DNA of 14,008 bases, taken from assembly GCA_964448935.1 (NCBI GenBank), contig CAYVBE010000106.1, positions 1 to 14,008 of the forward strand, read 5' to 3'. The notes beneath the pieces are model-generated. The model did no database searches, was not told the origin of the DNA, and saw only the letters and a program-made list of their open reading frames with translations. A program made the position numbers and the translations under genes. This document shows positions 7,173 through 14,008 of this stretch, piece by piece. Numbering within the stretch: the stretch's first letter is position 1; the number at the start of each line of letters is the position of its first letter. The stretch comes from CAYVBE01 sp964448935 (GTDB lineage Bacteria > Planctomycetota > Brocadiia > SM23-32).

Positions 7173-9479
7173 TTACGCGACAGGATTACCATTACCACGC
7201 TCAACACTTTTACCATGATAACACCGGCACACGCCCCCCACAATCCAAGCACCGGCAGCAGGAACACGCCACCCACTATCCCCCCGGCCCACCCCCCCCC
7301 CCCGGCGCCACCCCCGAACCCCCCCCCCCCGCCCCCCCCCCCCCCCCCCGCCGCCCACGTCCCCCCTGCCCGCCAGGTGGAGCCGGTTGCAGAGCGGGAA
7401 TTCCGCGCCCACCAGCAGCCCGCACGCGGCCGACAGAAGGAGGTAGGTGGACTGTAGCACAAACTCTCCCCCACCGGCATGCGCCGCCGGCTTCAGCAGG
7501 AGAATTGCCGCCGGAAGCACCAGCCCCAGGGCCGCAACACCGGCCTCGAGCCCCAGCAGCGTTCCGAGCCGGCGCCGCAGGCGCGGGAGCGTCCGCACCA
7601 TCAGTGTGCCCCCGACCGCCGTGCCCACCATGAAGGCCGTGATCAGGAGCGCTATCTGGTGATACACGTATCCGTAGATGACCTGGAAGCTGAAGATGAG
7701 CACCAGGTGCAGCACCATCCCGCTGAAGCCGGTCAGAAGCACCACGGCCCCGACGCTCGTACGCGCCGCCCGAGCGGCCGAGGCCCATCGCAGCAATCCG
7801 AAAATCGCAAACACAGCGGCCACCAGAAGCAACAGAGGCGTTGGCCCCAGCCCCGTCAGCTTCTCCAGCCAGCCCCGCAGCGCCGGCGTGTAGAGCGCGC
7901 TCCAGTAACTGAGGCCGTGGAAGACGATGGCGGGGTGGAAATCGGTGGCGGTCGCGGTCCGCACGCGCTCCAGCGACGATTCGTACATCTCGCTCCAGCG
8001 CGGCAGGAACCGATAGCGGATCTGGGGCGGTATGAGGAACCGCACCTCCACGCCGCGCCGCTCCATACGCGCCACAAGGGTTGAGGCGCCCGTTTCGGCG
8101 GTTCCGGTGGTGGGCGAGGCGATGTAGTAATTCGTGTATCCGGGCAGAACGCGCACCGCCGGAAAGACCTCCCGCAGCGTCTCCCGCAGGCAGAGGTTGG
8201 CCCGCGCCAGGTTCTCCTCCAGGTAGGTCAGGCTGCCCGGCAGACTGAGGGCCAGGATGCCGTCCGCGGACAGCCGGTCCCGCGCCCCTTTGAAGAAGTC
8301 CGCGGTGAAAAAGCGCCCGGTCTGCAGGTCCGTCGGCAGCGAAAGGCCGATGAGGATGACGTCGTATCGAGCCTCGGTCTCTTGCAGGAAGAGCCGCCCG
8401 TCCACGTGGCGGACTTCCACGCGGGGGTCGGACAGTTCGCGCTCCGTCAGGGGCGTCGGAAACCGACGGAGGGCCTCGATTATGGTGGGGTCCAGCTCGC
8501 AGTAATCAATATGTTCGACGGGGTATTTGAGCAATTCGCGCAGCAGCCCGCCCGCGCCGCCGCTGATGACCAGCACCCGCCGGGGCCGGGGATGGAAAAG
8601 CATGGGCAAGTGCGCGAACTCTTCCGTGGACTGCAGGTCGGGGTCCGGCGCAGTGATCACCGGCGTTCCGTTCTCGAAGAACGTGAACTGCTCCTCACTC
8701 CGCGTCACGGTCACGTTGCCGTACACGGAGTTCTCATACATCACCACGTTCTTCCCCGGCCACTGGCCGCGCACCGACAGCCGCCGCAACGGCCCCACGC
8801 CGACCGCCAGGAAGCCGACGAAACCCACGCACAGCGGCGCCGCCACCAGTGCCGCCGCCCGCCGCCTGCCGAACCACCCCCAGAGCAGCGCGCAGATCCC
8901 GCAGTTGAGCAGCGACACGATGCCGACCGTCGTCAGCCCGTGCAGGTGCGGCAGCAGCAGGTAGCTCAGCAACACTCCGCCCAGCACGGTCCCCGCGGTC
9001 TCCAGCACGTAGACCGTCCCTATGGCCGTGGCCTTCTCCGTCTCGTCTTCGCCTGAAGTCTCAGCGCGCAGTCGCACCCCGAGGGAAAACAGCGCCCCGT
9101 GCGACGCGCTGGTCGGCAACAGCACGACGAGGGACGTCAGGAACACGTGCACCAGCCCCAGGCTCTCGCCGCCCAGCCCCAGGACGGCCCGCAGCGTCCG
9201 CGCGCCCACCAGTGAAATGGGCAGCAGAAGGGCGAAGAACAAAGCCACAGCCGCGTATGGCCACACCACATCCCGGAAACGATCACCCGCCCTGCCGGCC
9301 AGTATTGCCCCCGCGGCCTCCAGCACCAGCCAGTTGGCCAGCACCACGCCGATGGAAAGCTCGTTGCCGCTGTAGGTGACCAGCAGCTCGCGCAGAAGCA
9401 CGATCTGCGCCACAATGCCGCTCAACCCGGTAACCACCACGGCCACGCCGACGATGTGCCGACCACTCATCCGGTCCAT
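7173..9479 (-). CDS. Polytopic membrane protein with spermidine-synthase-like domain, frameshifted near the 3' end
   Basis: As read the product is 768 residues. Hydrophobic helices fill residues about 8-228 (roughly seven), a soluble Rossmann methyltransferase/aminopropyltransferase-like domain spans about 240-455, and further helices run from about 548. The domain shows YGNVTVTR, HLPMLFHPRPRRVLVISGGAGG (split at 290-311), an acidic ELDP (328-331), and GLSLPTDLQTGRFF. The GGGDG loop of true spermidine synthases is replaced by SGGAGG, so aminopropyl transfer is doubtful. After residue 709 the frame runs into a C-rich tract (7280-7366) and yields Gly/Arg-rich nonsense. The frame ending at 7160 instead restores a hydrophobic C terminus (GGIVGGVFLLPVLGLWG) and an ATGA overlap with the next gene. 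The intended gene is therefore about 7160-9479. AGGAAGG lies 7 bases before the ATG, 33 bases after the AAA+ gene. Confidence 0.85.
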   Translation of the reverse strand: MDRMSGRHIVGVAVVVTGLSGIVAQIVLLRELLVTYSGNELSIGVVLANWLVLEAAGAILAGRAGDRFRDVVWPYAAVALFFALLLPISLVGARTLRAVLGLGGESLGLVHVFLTSLVVLLPTSASHGALFSLGVRLRAETSGEDETEKATAIGTVYVLETAGTVLGGVLLSYLLLPHLHGLTTVGIVSLLNCGICALLWGWFGRRRAAALVAAPLCVGFVGFLAVGVGPLRRLSVRGQWPGKNVVMYENSVYGNVTVTRSEEQFTFFENGTPVITAPDPDLQSTEEFAHLPMLFHPRPRRVLVISGGAGGLLRELLKYPVEHIDYCELDPTIIEALRRFPTPLTERELSDPRVEVRHVDGRLFLQETEARYDVILIGLSLPTDLQTGRFFTADFFKGARDRLSADGILALSLPGSLTYLEENLARANLCLRETLREVFPAVRVLPGYTNYYIASPTTGTAETGASTLVARMERRGVEVRFLIPPQIRYRFLPRWSEMYESSLERVRTATATDFHPAIVFHGLSYWSALYTPALRGWLEKLTGLGPTPLLLLVAAVFAIFGLLRWASAARAARTSVGAVVLLTGFSGMVLHLVLIFSFQVIYGYVYHQIALLITAFMVGTAVGGTLMVRTLPRLRRRLGTLLGLEAGVAALGLVLPAAILLLKPAAHAGGGEFVLQSTYLLLSAACGLLVGAEFPLCNRLHLAGRGDVGGGGGGGGRGGGVRGWRRGGGVGRGDSGWRVPAAGAWIVGGVCRCYHGKSVERGNGNPVA
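7280..7366. repeat. C-homopolymer tract (G-tract on the coding strand), probable assembly or base-calling corruption
   Basis: C runs of 6, 12, 5, 12, 18 and 6 occur at 7280-7285, 7292-7303, 7311-7315, 7319-7330, 7332-7349 and 7361-7366. In 7280-7356, 64 of 77 bases are C, and no T occurs between 7279 and 7360. Nothing like it occurs elsewhere in the window. The spacing between the codon ending at 7353 and the isoleucine codon at 7277-7279 is 73 bases, not a multiple of three, which causes the frameshift of the membrane protein. The coding strand could form G-quadruplexes. Confidence 0.85.
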
Positions 9480-9512
9480 GCTGCCGCCTTCCTATGGTGG
9501 CCCGGCTCTGGA

Positions 9513-11912
9513 TCACAGCCCGCCGAAGTCCGCCGTATCGAAAACCACGGCATCGTCCCGGCGTCGGGCTATCACCGTCGCCCCATCCTCGAACCTTCCT
9601 TCCAGCAGCGCATCGCCCAGGGGCTGGACGATCAGCCGCTCCACGGCCCGCTCCATCTCCCGGGCTCCGTAGGTGGGGCTGAAACCGGCCTCCATCAGCA
9701 GGTCACAGGCATCGTCGGCCAACCGCACGTCTATCTGCCGGGCCGCCAGGCGCTCGCGAACACGATCCATGATCTTGTCGGCAATCTGCCGAACGGTCTC
9801 CCGCCCCAGGGGGTAGAAGAATACCACTTCCCCGATACGGTTCAGCAGTTCCGGGCGCAAGGCTTCTCGGACGGCCTGCACGATCTCACTCCGATAGCCT
9901 TCCCGGCCCGACCTCTGCGCGGTTTGCGCGCCCCGCGCACCGAGATGTAGCCCGATCCGCTGCTCCGGCTCGGCCTGAGAGCCCACGTTGGACGTCATGA
10001 TGATGAGCGTCTCCGAGAAGGATGCGCGCCGCCCCTTGGAATCGGTCAGTCGGCCCTCGTCGAAGATCTGCAGGAATATGTCGAACACCTCCGGATGTGC
10101 CTTTTCCACCTCGTCGAACAGCACTACGGAACAGGGGTTGGTGCGGACCTGGCCCGTGAGCTGGCCCTCCTCGTCATACCCCACGTATCCGGGCGGAGCG
10201 CCGATCAGGCGGGCGACGTTGTGCTTCCGGGCATACTCGGACATGTCGAACGCAATCAGTTTGCTCTCGTCGGCGAAAAGGAACTCCGCCAGGGCCTTCG
10301 CCAGTTCCGTCTTCCCGGTGCCGGTTGCGCCGACGAACAGGAACACGCCGAGGGGCTTCCTGGGGTCCTTCAGTCCGGAGCGCGCCACTCGGACGGCCCT
10401 GCAGACGGCCTTTACCGCCTCATCCTGCCCCATCACCCGCTCCCGCAGCGCGTCCTCCATGTGCAGCAGCCGTTCCGATTCCTCCATCGTCAGCCGCTCG
10501 ACCGGTATCCGACACCGGTTCGCCACCACGCGTGCGATCTGCTCCCGGCCGATCGGCTCGGCGTCCGGCGATCCACCCCCCAGCGACAGCGTGAGGAGCC
10601 TGGCGCGGGCGCACGCCTGGTCTATCAGGTCTATCGCCTTGTCGGGCAGCCGGAAGTCAGGCAGGTAACGCATGGACATCTCGACGGCGGCCTCGATGGC
10701 CTCCTCGGTGACCTCCAGACCGTGGTGTTCCTCCAGGTTCGGGCGCAGGCCCTGCAGTATCTCCACGGCCTCTCTGCGGGTTGGCTCGTTCACCCAGACC
10801 ACCTGCAGCCGGCGCTGCAGGGCGGCGTCCTTTTCGATGTATTTGCGATACTCGGCCGTCGTGGTGGCGCCGATGCACTGTATTTGGCCCCGGGCCAGGA
10901 CCGGCTTCAGGATATTGGACGCGTCCATTCCTCCCTCGCCTCCGGCGCCGACCATCATGTGCATCTCGTCAATGAAGACGATTACGTCCTTGCTGGAGCC
11001 GGCTTCCTCGATAAGGTTTTGCAGGCGTTCCTCGAAATCTCCCCGGTGCTTCGCCCCCGCGACCAGCGCCGCCATGCTCACCTCGAAGATGCGTCGGCCC
11101 CGCAGGGCCGGCGGCGGCTCCGGCCCGGCCACTATCTGCGCCAGGCCCTCGACGATACATGTCTTGCCGACACCGGCGTCGCCGACCAGGACGACGCTGT
11201 TTTTCTTCTTCTGCATGAGCGCCTGTCCCAGACGCTTCATCTCCGCGCGCCGCCCTATCACGGGATCGAGTTTGCCGTCGGCGGCCAGCTTTGTCAGGTC
11301 CCGGCCGAACTTCTCCAGCGTCGGCAGGTCCGGCGCCGGCTCCCCGGTGGGTGACTCCTTCGCCCGCATGGGGGAGGCGACGGCCGGCTTCTGCTGCGGG
11401 GATTTCACCGACCCCATAGCATCCTGAACGGTCTCCATCAACTCGGTCGGGTCCGCCCCGAATCGCGCGAGAAGGGTCATCCAGGGCTTATCCTGCAGCT
11501 CCAGCAGCGCCGCCAGCAGGTGGATCACCCGCGGCGCCTCGGCGCGGTCGGAGGCAAGGTCGGCGGCCCGCCCAAACAGGCGACGCGAGGCCGGGCTGCG
11601 GTGAATCACGTCCTCGGGCGGCGGGGCACCCCCGACACCCATTTCCCCCCGGAGGGCGCGGCGGTAACCCGTCACGTCCAGACCGACCGCCTCAAAGATT
11701 TCTCTGACCCGCCCGATCTCTTCTTCCAGCCCTGTCACCAGTTCCCCGGCCTGTGGCACCTCGTCCTGCGCCAGCCGGTGCAACGGCACATCGCACGCCT
11801 TGCACAGCCCCAGCATCAGGTGAGTCGGCTGTATCTCCTCGTGCCGGCCGGCCTTCGCCTCCGCACCGGCCAGCCCCCACACCCAGACGATCCCGCGTGA
11901 AAACTCTCCCAT
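9513..11912 (-). CDS. ClpA/ClpC-like double AAA+ unfoldase (Hsp100)
   Basis: The 799-residue protein would unfold and thread protein substrates using ATP. A divergent Clp N-domain with two repeats (residues about 4-50 and 105-160) is followed by a Pro/Ser-rich linker. AAA-1 has Walker A GDAGVGKT (244-251) and Walker B VIVFIDE (310-316). AAA-2 has Walker A GATGTGKT (528-535) and Walker B VVLFDE (596-601), with pore loop GYVGYDE (575-581). The link between the AAA domains is short, with no coiled-coil M domain. This excludes a ClpB disaggregase and argues against classic ClpV. In AAA-2, I653-G-L655 sits where ClpA has IGL and ClpC has VGF, the loop that docks ClpP, so a protease partner elsewhere in the genome is plausible. 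The AAA-1 pore loop reads AKHRG where most Hsp100s have KYRG. AAGGA lies 6 bases before the ATG. The gene is 58 bases after the PP2C gene and 33 before the membrane protein. Confidence 0.9.
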   Translation of the reverse strand: MGEFSRGIVWVWGLAGAEAKAGRHEEIQPTHLMLGLCKACDVPLHRLAQDEVPQAGELVTGLEEEIGRVREIFEAVGLDVTGYRRALRGEMGVGGAPPPEDVIHRSPASRRLFGRAADLASDRAEAPRVIHLLAALLELQDKPWMTLLARFGADPTELMETVQDAMGSVKSPQQKPAVASPMRAKESPTGEPAPDLPTLEKFGRDLTKLAADGKLDPVIGRRAEMKRLGQALMQKKKNSVVLVGDAGVGKTCIVEGLAQIVAGPEPPPALRGRRIFEVSMAALVAGAKHRGDFEERLQNLIEEAGSSKDVIVFIDEMHMMVGAGGEGGMDASNILKPVLARGQIQCIGATTTAEYRKYIEKDAALQRRLQVVWVNEPTRREAVEILQGLRPNLEEHHGLEVTEEAIEAAVEMSMRYLPDFRLPDKAIDLIDQACARARLLTLSLGGGSPDAEPIGREQIARVVANRCRIPVERLTMEESERLLHMEDALRERVMGQDEAVKAVCRAVRVARSGLKDPRKPLGVFLFVGATGTGKTELAKALAEFLFADESKLIAFDMSEYARKHNVARLIGAPPGYVGYDEEGQLTGQVRTNPCSVVLFDEVEKAHPEVFDIFLQIFDEGRLTDSKGRRASFSETLIIMTSNVGSQAEPEQRIGLHLGARGAQTAQRSGREGYRSEIVQAVREALRPELLNRIGEVVFFYPLGRETVRQIADKIMDRVRERLAARQIDVRLADDACDLLMEAGFSPTYGAREMERAVERLIVQPLGDALLEGRFEDGATVIARRRDDAVVFDTADFGGL

Positions 11913-11970
11913 CTCTATCCTTTCTTCCGTTCAATACTGCTTTTCCACTCGGCAATCTTTCCTGGCCACC

Positions 11971-12732
11971 TCAAGCACTTTCCGGCGGAGTGCCCGCCAC
12001 CGCTATTACCAGCGCAGTCACGTTATCCTCCCCGCCGGCGTCGTTGGCGGCGTCTATCAGCGCCCGGCAGGCGGCTTTGGGCTCGGGGTTGGTCCGGCAG
12101 ATGTGCTCGATCTGCTGGTCGCTCAACATGCCGGTCAGGCCGTCGGTGCAGAGCAGGAGGCGGTCGGCCGGTTGAAGCGCGACAACCCGCGCCTCGGGCA
12201 GCGGCTCCCCCTCCATGCCGACGTAGCGGGTGAGCTGGCCCCTGGCCGGGTGGTCGGCCGCCTGGCCGGGGGTTATCTCGCCTTCTTCTATGAGCAGCTG
12301 GACGAGGGAGTGGTCGGTCGTGAGCTGCTCCATGCGCCTTTCGCGCAGCAGGTAGGCGCGGCTGTCGCCCATGTGGCCGATGAGGACGCGGGAATGCCCC
12401 AGAACGGCCAGGACCACGGTGGCGCCCATGCCGTCCAGCCCGGGCTGGTCCCTGGTTTCTTCCCGCAGGTGACTGCTCAGCTCCGCGAGCGCCGACAGCA
12501 GGCGGTCCTTTGCTTCGGGGCTGTCGAGGGCTCCGGTTCCCTCCATGCGCTTATGCAGCAGAGAGGGGAATGTCTCGACGACGACCCGGGAGGCAACCTT
12601 TCCGCCCAGTTGACCCGCCATGCCGTCGGAGACGATGAACATACCCCGGTCGGGGTCGGCCGCCCAGGAGTCCTGATTCTCATCCCGGACGCAACCCGGA
12701 TCGCTCTGCGCGCCGTAGCTGATTTCGGCCAT
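11971..12732 (-). CDS. PP2C-type Ser/Thr protein phosphatase
   Basis: This 253-residue PPM/PP2C phosphatase has little beyond the catalytic core. Motifs are visible in order: RDENQD near the N terminus (metal Asp and conserved Arg), FIVSDGMAGQLGG (metal Asp-Gly), GMGATVV, IGHMGDSRAYL, TTDHSLV, LLLCTDGLTG and GGEDNVTALVI (metal Asp). It should remove phosphate from Ser/Thr residues of the partner kinase or its targets. A TTG three bases upstream (12733-12735) is an alternative in-frame start. The ATG at 12730-12732 is preferred because it overlaps the kinase stop as TGATG, the usual re-initiation arrangement; GGAG lies about 11 bases ahead. No signal peptide or membrane helix is present, so it is cytoplasmic. 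Kinase-phosphatase pairs of this kind act as reversible switches. Here the next gene is an unfoldase. Confidence 0.93.
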   Translation of the reverse strand: MAEISYGAQSDPGCVRDENQDSWAADPDRGMFIVSDGMAGQLGGKVASRVVVETFPSLLHKRMEGTGALDSPEAKDRLLSALAELSSHLREETRDQPGLDGMGATVVLAVLGHSRVLIGHMGDSRAYLLRERRMEQLTTDHSLVQLLIEEGEITPGQAADHPARGQLTRYVGMEGEPLPEARVVALQPADRLLLCTDGLTGMLSDQQIEHICRTNPEPKAACRALIDAANDAGGEDNVTALVIAVAGTPPESA

Positions 12733-13976
12733 CAAAACACTTTCTCCAACGCTTTCTTGAGCGCTGCGGCGGATTTGAAGTGGATCTCGGGCCTGTCCAC
12801 GAGAGCCTTGTCTATGACCTTAGCCAGTTTGCGGGGGACGGAGCGGTCACGCTTGTGGATGGGCACCGGCGCGGTCTCCAGCACCACCTTCCAGGGCTCC
12901 GCCCCCAGCGGAAAGTTGCGGGGGAACTGTCCGGTCAACATGAAGTAGAGCGACGCCGCCATTGCCCAGACGTCCACCTCGGGCTCTGCGTGGCGGAAAT
13001 TGATGACCTGCTGCCGGGGCATGAAAACGGGCGTGCCCATGGCCGTTCCGCTGCGCGTATAGCCGCTGAGGCCCGCGAACTCGAAAGCCTTCGCCAGCCC
13101 GTAGTCGCCCACCTTGGCCACGCGGGACGAGCCGGAGCCGGTCAGGAAGATGTTCTGGGGCTTGATGTCCCGGTGCACGAGGCCGTGGCCCTTCCTGTAC
13201 GTTCCGCCCTTTAACCGGACGTTGGGGATTTGCGCGTTGTGGGCGTACTCCAGGCCGTCCAGAGCCTGGAGCGTAATGTCCATTGCCTCTTCGAGGGGCA
13301 GTTTGCCGCCCTGTCCGGTAATCACGTTGGCCACGTTGCCGCCTTCGCAGAACTCCATGGTGAAGAAGAAAGTGCCGTCGGAGCAGCCGTAGTCGCGCAG
13401 CTCGACGACGTTGGGGTGCCGGAGGGCCATGGCATTTTCGGTCTCGCGCAGGAACATCTGCACCTTGTCCTGCTGGGCGGCTACCTGGGGCAGCATGACC
13501 TTGAGGGCCACCTCCTCGCCGCTCTCCTCGTGTCGGGCCCGGTAGATGGCGCCGAACCCGCCACGGTCAACCTGCTCGACGACCTCGTAGCCTTTGATCG
13601 CGGCCAGGTCTTCCTGCCCGGAACGGGCAAGGTTGAGCAGTTTCTTCAAGATTTCCTCGGGGTCCTCCCGGCAGCTCAGGCAGACGTACTCACCCCGCCA
13701 GTGCTCCCCTATCTCGTTCGAAACGTCCCGGCCGCACCGTGCACAGCACCGGGCTTTCTTGCTCGGAGTGGCTTTCCGACCTTCCTTGTCGGCCTTTTTC
13801 CTGCACTCCGCACACTGATAGACGCCGTCGCCGCAGTCCGCCTCCGCGCGCTCGCTGTCGGGGATCTCCTCCCCGCATTCCTCGCACACGGCGGGCACGT
13901 AGACGCTCACGCCAAACACCGTATGGGAAAGCTTGAGTTCGTCGCCGTCCTCCAGGTCGTACTCGGGGAAGGTCAT
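12732..13976 (-). CDS. Zinc-ribbon Ser/Thr protein kinase (bacterial PknB-like)
   Basis: Counting from the ATG at 13974-13976 the product is 414 residues. Residues 31-102 hold two zinc-ribbon-like pairs of CxxC knuckles (C31/C34 with C55/C58, and C78/C81 with C99/C102). The kinase domain begins near 128: glycine loop DRGGFGAIY, K159 in VALKV, catalytic H268-R269-D270 with K272 and N275, and D291-Y292-G293 in place of DFG. The activation segment reads GTPVFMPRQQV instead of the usual APE, then DVWAMAASLYFMLTG. I recall MPRQQ as a recurrent variant in bacterial kinases, so activity is still expected. There is no transmembrane helix, unlike PknB. An alternative ATG at 13998-14000 adds eight residues, but its AGAAAGG lies only one base away. 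GAGGAGG lies 8 bases before the chosen ATG. The stop overlaps the PP2C start. This is the first gene of the visible run. Confidence 0.92.
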   Translation of the reverse strand: MTFPEYDLEDGDELKLSHTVFGVSVYVPAVCEECGEEIPDSERAEADCGDGVYQCAECRKKADKEGRKATPSKKARCCARCGRDVSNEIGEHWRGEYVCLSCREDPEEILKKLLNLARSGQEDLAAIKGYEVVEQVDRGGFGAIYRARHEESGEEVALKVMLPQVAAQQDKVQMFLRETENAMALRHPNVVELRDYGCSDGTFFFTMEFCEGGNVANVITGQGGKLPLEEAMDITLQALDGLEYAHNAQIPNVRLKGGTYRKGHGLVHRDIKPQNIFLTGSGSSRVAKVGDYGLAKAFEFAGLSGYTRSGTAMGTPVFMPRQQVINFRHAEPEVDVWAMAASLYFMLTGQFPRNFPLGAEPWKVVLETAPVPIHKRDRSVPRKLAKVIDKALVDRPEIHFKSAAALKKALEKVF

Positions 13977-13984
13977 CTGCTGCC

Positions 13985-13991
13985 CCTCCTC
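13985..13991 (-). promoter_or_regulatory. Strong Shine-Dalgarno supporting the internal kinase start
   Basis: On the - strand GAGGAGG lies 8 bases before the ATG at 13974-13976. This favours that start over the ATG at 13998-14000, whose ATGA could instead be the stop context of an upstream gene beyond the window. Confidence 0.5.
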
Positions 13992-14008
13992 GGGCGTCAT
14001 GCCTTTCT

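Noticed and set aside
7280..7366. C-rich tract as a CRISPR, tandem repeat or genuine Gly-rich domain
   Set aside because: There is no repeat unit or spacing, and it interrupts a conserved transmembrane segment and shifts the frame.
9513..11912. AAA+ protein as ClpB or T6SS ClpV
   Set aside because: No M-domain insertion between the AAA rings, length near ClpA, and an IGL loop present; no T6SS genes in the window.

Overview
This GC-rich bacterial window holds one truncated gene on the + strand, a 500-base convergent intergenic region, and a run of eight closely packed genes on the - strand that reaches the right edge. Two Cys-type sulfatases, a zinc-ribbon Ser/Thr kinase with the MPRQQ activation-segment variant, and a PilV/GspI-like pseudopilin suggest a Planctomycetota/PVC-type or similar environmental lineage. 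No 16S or marker gene confirms this, so the taxonomy is inference. The very clean C-homopolymer corruption at 7280-7366 is compatible with a draft or metagenome assembly.

Left part. Bases 3-845 (+) are the 3' part of a secreted or pilus-type protein that carries two copies of an LVI..EW..Y..RD repeat. Bases 846-1345 hold no convincing gene. They contain a terminator-like palindrome (923-940), a second hairpin (965-1001), and a 252-bp non-coding element (1032-1283) with 22-bp terminal inverted repeats and a perfect 6-bp direct repeat (CCTAAC) on each side. The element looks like a MITE or IS-derived insertion.

The - strand run, in transcription order from the right edge: Ser/Thr kinase (12732-13976), PP2C phosphatase (11971-12732), ClpA/ClpC-like double AAA+ unfoldase (9513-11912), membrane protein with an embedded spermidine-synthase-like domain (7173-9479, frame broken near its 3' end), a Memo-AMMECR1 fusion with a signal peptide (5652-7163), the radical SAM protein AmrS with an N-terminal hydrophobic segment (4499-5665), and two sulfatases (3056-4480 and 1346-3031). 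Spacings are from -14 to +58 bases, and several stops and starts overlap (TGATG, ATGA, a 14-base overlap), so one long transcript with translational coupling is likely. Its promoter lies outside the window or upstream of the kinase.

Functionally there are three blocks. The first is a phospho-switch (kinase plus phosphatase) next to an unfoldase that keeps an IGL ClpP-docking loop. The second is the complete AmmeMemoRadiSam triad, with two domains fused and both polypeptides carrying export-type N termini, coupled to a membrane aminopropyltransferase-like protein. The third is a pair of sulfatases without visible signal peptides. How these blocks cooperate is unknown. The combination, and the possibility that the AmmeMemoRadiSam proteins work at or outside the membrane, is the most interesting aspect of the window.
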